Origin: Actinomycetes bacterium
GTDB lineage: Bacteria; Actinomycetota; Acidimicrobiia; Acidimicrobiales; RAAP-2
Reading direction: 5' to 3'
Assembly: GCA_021781315.1 (NCBI GenBank)
Contig: JAJXXB010000228.1
Span: forward strand, 1 to 6,425
DNA length: 6,425 nucleotides
In this document: positions 1 through 5,406 of the stretch, piece by piece
Layout: each line of letters opens with the position of its first letter
Position numbering within the stretch: the first letter of the stretch is position 1
Notes under the pieces: generated by a model
Databases searched by the model: none
Told to the model about the DNA's origin: nothing
What the model saw: only the letters and a program-made list of their open reading frames with translations
Made by a program: the position numbers and the translations under genes

Positions 1-126
1 TCGGCGGCGGCGCTCGAGCGGCTCATCGCGAGCCAGACCCACGGGCCACAATTCGGCTTCCTCGGGGCGAGCTTCGTCAACGTCCTTGCTCTCAACGAGG
101 CGCTGGCGGCCGCCGAGGGACGATGA
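1..126 (+). CDS. kdpC: KdpC, C-terminal end (partial)
   Basis: Only the last 41 residues are in the window; the gene enters from the left edge and stops at TGA 124-126. KdpC is the small membrane-anchored subunit of the K+-transporting P-type ATPase KdpFABC and stabilises the complex with KdpA and KdpB. The visible tail, with HGPQFGFLG followed by VNVLALNEAL, matches the conserved KdpC ending (HTxGxxxGFLGxxxVNVLxLNxAL). The usual GEPRVNVL reads GASFVNVL here, a mild divergence. The stop overlaps the ATG of the next gene (ATGA at 123-126), and a KdpD-type gene follows, which supports the call. The rest of kdpFAB is expected upstream of the window but cannot be seen. Confidence 0.85.
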   Translation, partial: SAAALERLIASQTHGPQFGFLGASFVNVLALNEALAAAEGR

Positions 127-941
127 GCGAGGAGTTGGCGCGCTCGCGCCGACCCAACGTGAGTTCGTCGAGATTCGAGCACTACCGGTCGCGCGCGACC
201 GCGATCGTTGCGCTCTTCGGACCCTTCGTCGTGGCTGCGGTGCTGGGAATCTGGCGCGGATCCATCGCCAGCGTCGCGGCGGCGTTGACCTTGATCATGG
301 TGGTCGCGGCCGTCGCCACGACTGGTTCGCGCGCGGCCGGCGCCGTCGCGAGTTTCGGCGCCGCGATCTGGTTCGACTTCTTCCTCACGGCTCCCTATCT
401 ACGTCTGACCATTAGCCATCGAGCCGACCTCGAGACCACGTTCGGCATCGTGGTCGTCGGCCTCGTGATCACCGAGCTCGCGGTGCGCAACCGCGCCCAT
501 CGCAGCGAAGTGGATGAGTCCTCCGCGTACGTCGTCGAGATGCACCGCGTGATGGCACTGTGCGCGGGGTCTGCTTCGCTCGACGTCGTCCTCGACGAGG
601 CGTCGGCGACTCTCACCTCACTGTTGTTCTTGCGGGCGTGCCGGTTCGAGCACGCCCTCGCCGTGCCGCCGCTCGCGCGCATCGCACACGACGGAGAGGT
701 CGCGCACGTCGGGATGCGCTGGGACGCCGAAACGATCGGTATCCCCGGTCCCGAGTCGGAAATCGTTGCTGAATGGCGTGGTGATCTGGTGGGTCGCTTC
801 GTCATCACGCCGACCCGAGGTCAACCCGTGTCTCGTGTACGGCGCGTCGCGGCGGTCACCGTGGTCGACGCGGTGGCCGGCCGCGTCGCAGCGTGGCGCG
901 CGGGCGACGGTGCCGTCGATGACGCGAGGGGTGAGACGTGA
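123..941 (+). CDS. Stand-alone DUF4118 (KdpD-type transmembrane) sensor-like protein
   Basis: This 272-residue protein resembles the membrane part of KdpD without its N-terminal KdpD/USP domains or its kinase. After a basic N-terminus there are about four hydrophobic segments (roughly residues 27-43, 46-65, 69-88 and 103-121). The third ends in WFDFFLTAPYLRLTI, the DUF4118 signature loop seen in KdpD proteins. A soluble region of about 140 residues follows, with the size and pattern of a divergent GAF-like domain; no H-box or ATP-binding motifs are present. The ATG at 123 overlaps the kdpC stop, and GAGGGA lies just upstream; an in-frame GTG at 159 is a weaker alternative. The end overlaps the kdpD start (GTGA, 938-941). 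The likely role is an accessory membrane sensor or a partner of the downstream KdpD; that is inferred from domain and position. It is not a broken half of kdpD, because the downstream gene has its own complete membrane and GAF-like regions. Confidence 0.8.
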   Translation: MSEELARSRRPNVSSSRFEHYRSRATAIVALFGPFVVAAVLGIWRGSIASVAAALTLIMVVAAVATTGSRAAGAVASFGAAIWFDFFLTAPYLRLTISHRADLETTFGIVVVGLVITELAVRNRAHRSEVDESSAYVVEMHRVMALCAGSASLDVVLDEASATLTSLLFLRACRFEHALAVPPLARIAHDGEVAHVGMRWDAETIGIPGPESEIVAEWRGDLVGRFVITPTRGQPVSRVRRVAAVTVVDAVAGRVAAWRAGDGAVDDARGET

Positions 942-3406
942 CTCGAGGTCGACTCCGTGTCTACCTCGGCGCGGCGCCGGGCGTCGGCAAGACCTATCGG
1001 ATGCTCGACGAGGGGTGGCGACGTCGCCAGCGCGGCACCGACGTGGTGGTCGCCTTCGTGGAGACCCACGGGCGTCCGTTGACGAGCGCGCAACTGCGCG
1101 ACCTTGAAGTCATACCACGTGTCACGAGGGAGTATCGGGGAACCCGGTTCACGGAGATGGACCTCGAGGCCGTGCTTGCTCGCCATCCCGCGGTCGCACT
1201 CGTCGACGAGCTGGCCCACACGAACGTGCCGGGCGGCGCCCACGAGAAGCGGTGGCAAGACGTCGAAGAGTTGCTCGAGGCCGGCATCGACGTCATCTCC
1301 ACGGTGAACATCCAGCACCTCGAGTCGGTGAACGACGTCGTGGCCAAGATCACCGGCATCACCCAGCACGAGACGATTCCCGACGCGGTGGTGCGACGCG
1401 CCGAGCAGATCGAACTCGTCGACGTGACACCCGAAGCCCTGCGCCGGCGAATGGCCCACGGCAACATCTACGCGGCGGACAAGATCGATGCGTCCTTGGC
1501 GAACTACTTCCGCGTCGGCAATCTCAGTGCCCTGCGCGAACTGGCTCTGCTGTGGCTGGCCGATCGGGTCGAGGACTCACTACGTCGCTACCTCGTAGAG
1601 CACGATATCGAGGAGACCTGGGAGACGCGAGAGCGGCTGATCGTGGGCATCACGGGCACGAGCGGCGATGAGGCGCTGTTGCGGCGGGCAGCGCGAATGG
1701 CCTCGCGCACGGGCTTCGAGATCCTCGCCGTCCACGTCATCTCCTCCGACGACGCGAGTGCGCCCGCTGACACGAGCGTCGCGCGCGCGCTCGTCGAGGA
1801 GTTCGAAGGTCAGTTCCAGGAGGTCGTCGACGACGACGTCGCGACCGCACTCGTCGCGATTGCGCGCGCCGAGCGCGGAACCCAGATCGTCCTGGGTGCG
1901 AGTCGGCCCCACGCGCGGTGGCGGCCGGCGAGCGGGGTGGTCGAGGGCGTCCTTCGCCAGGCTCGCGACCTCGACGTGCACATCATCGCCGTGGAGGGGG
2001 AGGCGCCGAGCCGTCGAACCCACCGACGCCAGCGACGACAGGTCCCGTGGCAGCGCCTCGTGCTCGCGAGCGCGCTCGCCGTACTCGCCCTGACCGTGGC
2101 GACGGCCTCGATGGCACCGGCGAGAGCGAGCCTCTCCACGTCGACCATCTTCCTCGTCTACCTCGTCATCGTGCTCGGCCTCTCCACCTGGGCGGGCGCG
2201 CTGGTTGGTGCGGGGACGGCTCTCGTCGCCTTCGGACTCGAGAACTACTACTTTGTGCGTCCCTATCACACGTTGTCGGTCGACCGTCCCGATGACGTCG
2301 TGGCGCTCTTTGCGTTCCTCGTCTTTGCGCTGGGCGCGAGTGTGATGATGAGCCGTTTCTCGCTCCGCTCCGCGCAGGCCAATCGGGCGCGAGCCGAAGC
2401 GCAGATCCTCGTCACCGCGGCCGCGGGTGTCGCCATGTCGGATGCGGCCACCGTGACACTGCTCGAGTCGCTGCGCATCCTCTTTGACGCCTCGCGAGTG
2501 GAGATCCTGAATCGGCGCGAGTCTGACTGGTATGTCGAGCTCTCCAGCGGCGACGAGATCGAACACGGGGGTCGCGAGGTTCGCTTTGGAATCGACGACG
2601 ACCATGCCCTGGTGGTGCGGGGCGCGACGCTGGACTCCCAGGATGAGCGCCTGGTGACGGCCCTCACCAGCCGCATCGCGGTGGCTCTGCGCTCTCAGGC
2701 GATGGAGGCCGACGCGATGGAGCTCCGCGAGATCGCCGAGTCCGAGTCGTTGCGCCTCGCCCTGTTTCGTACGGTGGCGAACGAATTCCGTCCGCCGCTG
2801 GACGACGTGGCCGAGCAGGTCTCGCGAGTCATCGACGCGGCTGATCCGAGTCTGCGCCCCACGCTGCGTGCGACCGCGACTCAGGTTCACCATCTGCGAC
2901 GACTCGTCACCAACATGCTCGACGCCGGACGGCTCGAGGCGGGCGATGTGGACATTCACCTCGAGAGTGTTGACGTGAGTGAGCTCGTTGGACGCGCTCT
3001 CAACGGCGTCGACACACGGGGACGCGCGGTACGAGTCGAGATTCCCCCCGAGGCCGCACCGATCCTCACGGATGCTCATTGCGCCCAGCGGATCATCGAG
3101 AACGTGTTGAGCAACGCGTGCCGGTTCAGTCCTCTCGATCAGCCCGTACACGTCAAGGGTGGGGCTGTGGGCGAACTCTACGAACTGATGGTGGTCGACC
3201 GGGGACCAGGTATCTCACCCACCCAGCGTGACGTCATTCTCGCTCCCTTTCGGCGACTAAGTGGTGAACAGCTCACCGCGGGTCTCAATCTCACGGTGGC
3301 GGCAGGGCTGAGCGAGCTTCTCGGCGCGACGTTGCTGCTTGACGATACGCCCGGCGGGGGACTGACCGTGACCATCGACTTTCCCATCGGTGCGACGTCG
3401 TCGTGA
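938..3406 (+). CDS. kdpD: KdpD-type sensor protein with degenerate kinase H-box
   Basis: KdpD is the membrane sensor that normally controls kdp expression through KdpE. This 822-residue copy (E. coli KdpD is about 894) has the family domain order. The KdpD domain spans about residues 5-213, with Walker A GAAPGVGKT (11-19), VALVDELAHTN (86-96) and RWQDVEELLEAGIDV (105-119). A USP-like domain follows at about 232-352. Four membrane segments of DUF4118 type lie at about 371-471, then an Arg-containing linker and a GAF-like region at about 485-590. The kinase part is unusual. The expected SHDLRTPL reads ANEFRPPL, so the phosphoacceptor His is Asn615 and the next Asp is Glu616. The N-box (NVLSNACRF, 722-730), G1 (DRGPGI, 754-759) and F-box (APFRRL) are kept, while G2 is GLNL (782-785) in place of GLGL. 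The GTG start at 938 has GAGGGG six bases upstream and overlaps the previous stop. Family identity is secure; autokinase activity is doubtful. No kdpE follows in the window. Confidence 0.93.
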   Translation: MTRGRLRVYLGAAPGVGKTYRMLDEGWRRRQRGTDVVVAFVETHGRPLTSAQLRDLEVIPRVTREYRGTRFTEMDLEAVLARHPAVALVDELAHTNVPGGAHEKRWQDVEELLEAGIDVISTVNIQHLESVNDVVAKITGITQHETIPDAVVRRAEQIELVDVTPEALRRRMAHGNIYAADKIDASLANYFRVGNLSALRELALLWLADRVEDSLRRYLVEHDIEETWETRERLIVGITGTSGDEALLRRAARMASRTGFEILAVHVISSDDASAPADTSVARALVEEFEGQFQEVVDDDVATALVAIARAERGTQIVLGASRPHARWRPASGVVEGVLRQARDLDVHIIAVEGEAPSRRTHRRQRRQVPWQRLVLASALAVLALTVATASMAPARASLSTSTIFLVYLVIVLGLSTWAGALVGAGTALVAFGLENYYFVRPYHTLSVDRPDDVVALFAFLVFALGASVMMSRFSLRSAQANRARAEAQILVTAAAGVAMSDAATVTLLESLRILFDASRVEILNRRESDWYVELSSGDEIEHGGREVRFGIDDDHALVVRGATLDSQDERLVTALTSRIAVALRSQAMEADAMELREIAESESLRLALFRTVANEFRPPLDDVAEQVSRVIDAADPSLRPTLRATATQVHHLRRLVTNMLDAGRLEAGDVDIHLESVDVSELVGRALNGVDTRGRAVRVEIPPEAAPILTDAHCAQRIIENVLSNACRFSPLDQPVHVKGGAVGELYELMVVDRGPGISPTQRDVILAPFRRLSGEQLTAGLNLTVAAGLSELLGATLLLDDTPGGGLTVTIDFPIGATSS

Positions 3407-3972
3407 CGGATCATCGCACCGGCACTACGGTGCACGATGTGAAACCAAGTCCCCCGGTGACGACGGCGAGCGAGTGGCGGCGCTTCATCGCGGTGGTCCT
3501 CGCGGTGGGCGCCGCGGTCGCCCTCAGCATCGTCGCGCACTCCTCGAGCGGGCCGACTCCGGGCGTCGAGGGGCGGGTGACGGCGACGTACGGCTACTCG
3601 TGCTGCAGCGCCGCGCTCGTTGACACCGTGTATCACCCGGGCGAGGTGATGGCGATCCATTGGACCCGAGTCGTCCTGCCACCAGCCATGTACGGGCACG
3701 GCGTCCTTCTCCTCTCGGCGCGGCTCGTCGGCCCGTTCGCGAGCGTTGAAGAGCTGAAGGCAACGATCACCTCGTCGCCCTCGTCACGCCAGGCCGTCAA
3801 CGTCGCCTCGTCGGTGACGCGGGTCCGAAACACCGTTGCCGCGAGCCCCGTCACGCGAGTGGCGATACCCTCGACGGCGGCCGCGGGCTACTACAACCTG
3901 ACCGTCACGATGGGCTCGAGTCCGAGGAACATCGTGACGGATGCCGGCACGATCGTGCGAGTCGCCCGATAG
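3403..3972 (+). CDS. Single-pass exported protein of unknown function, in the kdp operon
   Basis: I do not recognise this 189-residue protein. A cytoplasmic stretch of about 26 residues precedes one hydrophobic segment (about 28-45, FIAVVLAVGAAVALSIVA), so it is probably a signal anchor with the rest outside the membrane. The exported part is rich in Val, Thr and Ser and looks like beta strands. Its end, with AGYYNLTVTMG and then TIVRVAR, resembles the last strands of an Ig-like sandwich. The only two cysteines are adjacent (YSCCSA, Cys67-Cys68). The GTG start overlaps the kdpD stop by 4 nt (GTGA, 3403-3406) and no clear Shine-Dalgarno sequence is visible, so translation probably depends on coupling to kdpD. 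It occupies the place where kdpE is often found but has no receiver or DNA-binding features. Possible roles are an extracytoplasmic ligand binder or a partner of the two DUF4118 proteins; both are guesses. Confidence 0.75.
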   Translation: MTDHRTGTTVHDVKPSPPVTTASEWRRFIAVVLAVGAAVALSIVAHSSSGPTPGVEGRVTATYGYSCCSAALVDTVYHPGEVMAIHWTRVVLPPAMYGHGVLLLSARLVGPFASVEELKATITSSPSSRQAVNVASSVTRVRNTVAASPVTRVAIPSTAAAGYYNLTVTMGSSPRNIVTDAGTIVRVAR

Positions 3973-3978
3973 CGGAAC

Positions 3979-4009
3979 ACGAGCGCGGCGACGAGTCGCC
4001 GCGGCTCGT
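3979..4009. terminator. GC-rich inverted repeat between convergent genes, possible bidirectional terminator
   Basis: GCGGCGAC (3985-3992) and GTCGCCGC (3995-4002) are perfect complements separated by GA. Outside them ACGAGC (3979-3984) pairs with GCTCGT (4004-4009), with one bulged G at 4003, giving a stem of about 14 pairs. It starts six bases after the stop of the + strand unit and touches the stop codon of the - strand unit. No clear T-tract follows on either strand, so it would be a non-canonical terminator or an RNA 3'-end structure. Confidence 0.5.
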
Positions 4010-4791
4010 CACGCGTTCGGTCCGGCCTCGTAGCGCGATCGCCACGCATCGCGGACCGTGTCATCGAGGGGCTCGTGCGCGGACGACGGGGCCTCCAGGT
4101 TCTTCGTCGCGACGGGTGCGGGAACGAGACGGTTCACGGTGTCGGTGCGTCGCGCCTCGTACAAGGGCGGGGGCAGTTGAAGGTCGGCGAGCGATCGAGC
4201 GTGATAGTGATCCGAGGGCGCGCTCGGTATGAGAACGTCGCGCACCCAGTTCCACTGGGCGGCCTCGTGCACCGGGAGAATCTGGCCCTTGTCGATGGGA
4301 CTCAGGTCGTCGCGCAGCAGCGCGTCTTCCCACGCGACGATGTCCGCGGGGAAGAAGTCGGGTTCCTCGCGCACCTCCCAGGCGTCGCCGGTGGACAGAC
4401 GCTGGACCTGAAAGCCCACACCGAGCGAGTTGTCGAGACGGTGGGTGCCAAAGCGGGCGCGCCCGCCCGTCAGGTACGCGGCGACGTCGCCCAGGCACGG
4501 GGAGTTCTTCGACACCACCAGCAGATCACTGCGGTCGATGGGCTCGTCCCCGAAGGCGACGTCGAAGAGCGAGCGCAGGGCCCACACCCCGCGCAGGAGC
4601 CCGTCGCACGCGTGTCCGTGAGCGAGGACGAGGTCCGCGACGGTGACCGTCTTCACCCGCTCGTCGAGTCGGCCCTGGGCCGAGCGGGTGTCGCGGACGA
4701 CGAACGTGGGTAGTGGCGCGTCGTCGAGCCAGTCGGAGATCTCCCACGTCACGTTCGCCGGCGGGTTGGTGCTTGGCGCGGCGTTCGTCAT
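4009..4791 (-). CDS. FmdE-domain-like protein
   Basis: This 260-residue soluble protein contains the FmdE signature HGHxCxG: LAHGHACDGLLRG with His58, His60, Cys62 and Gly64. About 37 residues later comes KNSPCLGDVAAYLTGG with Cys99, followed by ARFGTHRLDNSLGVGFQVQR. This matches the second conserved FmdE block, in which a Cys after an Asn-containing loop precedes a turn and a strand. FmdE is named after a subunit copurified with formylmethanofuran dehydrogenase; stand-alone members in bacteria are of uncertain, probably metal-related function. The treble-clef zinc finger found at the end of some members is absent (Cys62 and Cys99 are the only cysteines). Residues of about 135-260 are rich in Asp, Pro and Trp and are not recognised. 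The ATG at 4791 shares one base with the stop of the DsrE-like gene (TGATG), which indicates coupled translation. A metal- or thiolate-binding role is inferred from the His/Cys set. Confidence 0.72.
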   Translation of the reverse strand: MTNAAPSTNPPANVTWEISDWLDDAPLPTFVVRDTRSAQGRLDERVKTVTVADLVLAHGHACDGLLRGVWALRSLFDVAFGDEPIDRSDLLVVSKNSPCLGDVAAYLTGGRARFGTHRLDNSLGVGFQVQRLSTGDAWEVREEPDFFPADIVAWEDALLRDDLSPIDKGQILPVHEAAQWNWVRDVLIPSAPSDHYHARSLADLQLPPPLYEARRTDTVNRLVPAPVATKNLEAPSSAHEPLDDTVRDAWRSRYEAGPNA

Positions 4792-5147
4792 CAGAACGTG
4801 ATGACGGTCGCGCCCTCGAGCGCGTACCGCGCGAACGCGTCGCGAGCGAAGGAGAGGTCGATTCCCCGGGCCGCGAGGGCTTCCTCGTGGCCGTTGGCCC
4901 GCGCGGCGTTCACGCAGGCTCCCACCGTGACGCCCGCGGCGACGAGAGCGTCGATCTGCTCGTTGTACTCACGGTGAACCGGTGAGTCGATGGTCGAGGT
5001 CAACGCCGACTGCGCGGGACCGAAGCAGAAGACTTCGACCGTGAGGTCGTTCTCGGCGGCGACTTGTCGAATGCGCTCGGCGACGTGCGAGCCCGCGGAC
5101 AACGAATCGTCGTCGCCGTGGAAGAGATGGATAACGGATGTGGCCAT
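4791..5147 (-). CDS. DsrE/DsrF-family (YchN-like) small protein
   Basis: This 118-residue soluble protein fits a single DsrE-type alpha/beta domain. It opens with MATSVIHLFHGDDDS, an N-terminal strand and loop, followed by a helix and the strand LTVEVFCFGPA (Cys41). GVTVGACVNAARANG follows, with Cys78 in the family's VxACxN position, and it ends with ARYALEGATVITF, the usual family ending. DsrE-family proteins bind or carry sulfur on a conserved cysteine, or act as small trimeric or hexameric proteins of unknown function; Cys78 is the candidate sulfur-bearing residue. The start is fixed by a good Shine-Dalgarno AGGAG (5159-5155) seven bases before the ATG at 5147. The reading frame stays open further upstream, but that extension runs through the intergenic region and antisense to the neighbouring oxidoreductase. 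It is the first gene of a two-gene operon with the FmdE-like gene. The specific substrate is unknown. Confidence 0.82.
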   Translation of the reverse strand: MATSVIHLFHGDDDSLSAGSHVAERIRQVAAENDLTVEVFCFGPAQSALTSTIDSPVHREYNEQIDALVAAGVTVGACVNAARANGHEEALAARGIDLSFARDAFARYALEGATVITF

Positions 5148-5154
5148 GGTGTGA

Positions 5155-5159
5155 CTCCT
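5155..5159 (-). promoter_or_regulatory. Ribosome binding site of the DsrE-like gene
   Basis: The - strand reads AGGAG followed by seven bases and ATG (5147-5145). It decides the start of the DsrE-like gene against the much longer open frame that continues upstream. Confidence 0.75.
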
Positions 5160-5185
5160 GATAGTTGAGGACGCTGCGACGTAGG

Positions 5186-5226
5186 GCCCCCGCGATTCGC
5201 CGGCCGGGCGTCGCCCGCGCGGGGGC
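5186..5226 (-). other. GC-rich stem-loop in the leader of the DsrE-like operon
   Basis: GCCCCCGCG (5186-5194) and CGCGGGGGC (5218-5226) are perfect 9-bp complements. The 23-base loop holds a second short hairpin, CGGGC (5205-5209) with GCCCG (5213-5217). The structure lies about 40 bases upstream of the DsrE-like start, within its presumed 5' leader. It could stabilise the mRNA, attenuate transcription or be chance in GC-rich DNA. No riboswitch class is recognisable. Confidence 0.4.
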
Positions 5227-5286
5227 TGACCGGGCCGAGACCGCCGATTCGCGTGCGGGCGTTCCATCGTTATTCGTCGAAAGACG

Positions 5287-5317
5287 ATATTAGCACCCCG
5301 TACGGTGGCCGTGTCGG
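5287..5317 (-). promoter_or_regulatory. Possible promoter of the DsrE/FmdE-like operon
   Basis: On the - strand TAATAT (5292-5287) is a strong -10-like hexamer in otherwise GC-rich DNA. CCGACA (5317-5312), sharing GACA with the -35 consensus, lies upstream with a long 19-base spacer. The first palindrome copy (5295-5308) falls inside this spacer. The same AT-rich patch could supply a + strand -10 (GATATT, 5286-5291) for the oxidoreductase, but no convincing -35 was found for it. Confidence 0.35.
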
Positions 5318-5336
5318 GGGCACCACCGTACGGTGG
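5295..5336. promoter_or_regulatory. Paired 14-bp palindromes, probable operator
   Basis: CCACCGTACGGTGG at 5323-5336 is a perfect 14-bp palindrome. ACCCCGTACGGTGG at 5295-5308 is a second copy with two changes, both in its left half. The centres are 28 bp apart. Both sit between the divergent DsrE-like and oxidoreductase genes and overlap the possible - strand promoter, as expected for a dimeric repressor or activator acting on both units. The regulator is not identifiable from the window. Confidence 0.55.
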
Positions 5337-5406
5337 GAGGATCGACGTGGAGTCGTCGCGACCCGATGCCCTTCGTGCGCCGACGGTGAGCCAGAAGGTG
5401 GTCGAC

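Noticed and set aside
821..1459. Open frame on the - strand (212 codons) across the DUF4118/kdpD junction
   Set aside because: It is antisense to the conserved KdpD domain, has no family resemblance and does not fit the operon layout.
1580..3151. Long open frame on the - strand (523 codons) antisense to kdpD
   Set aside because: Its translation is rich in Arg, His and Gly with no recognisable domain, and it lies wholly within kdpD, whose domains are clear on the + strand. Long antisense frames are expected in high-GC DNA.
123..3406. A kdpD split by frameshift into two genes
   Set aside because: The upstream gene carries the membrane and GAF-like part, which in KdpD follows the N-terminal domains, and the downstream gene has its own complete copy of those parts. 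Both have their own starts and coupling overlaps.
3178..3699. Open frame on the - strand (173 codons) across the kdpD 3' end
   Set aside because: It overlaps conserved HATPase motifs of kdpD and the coupled downstream gene and shows no domain of its own.
5274..5287. TCGTC-GAAA-GACGA mini-hairpin
   Set aside because: The five-pair stem with a GAAA loop is real, but it is short, common by chance and has no T-tract or other supporting context.
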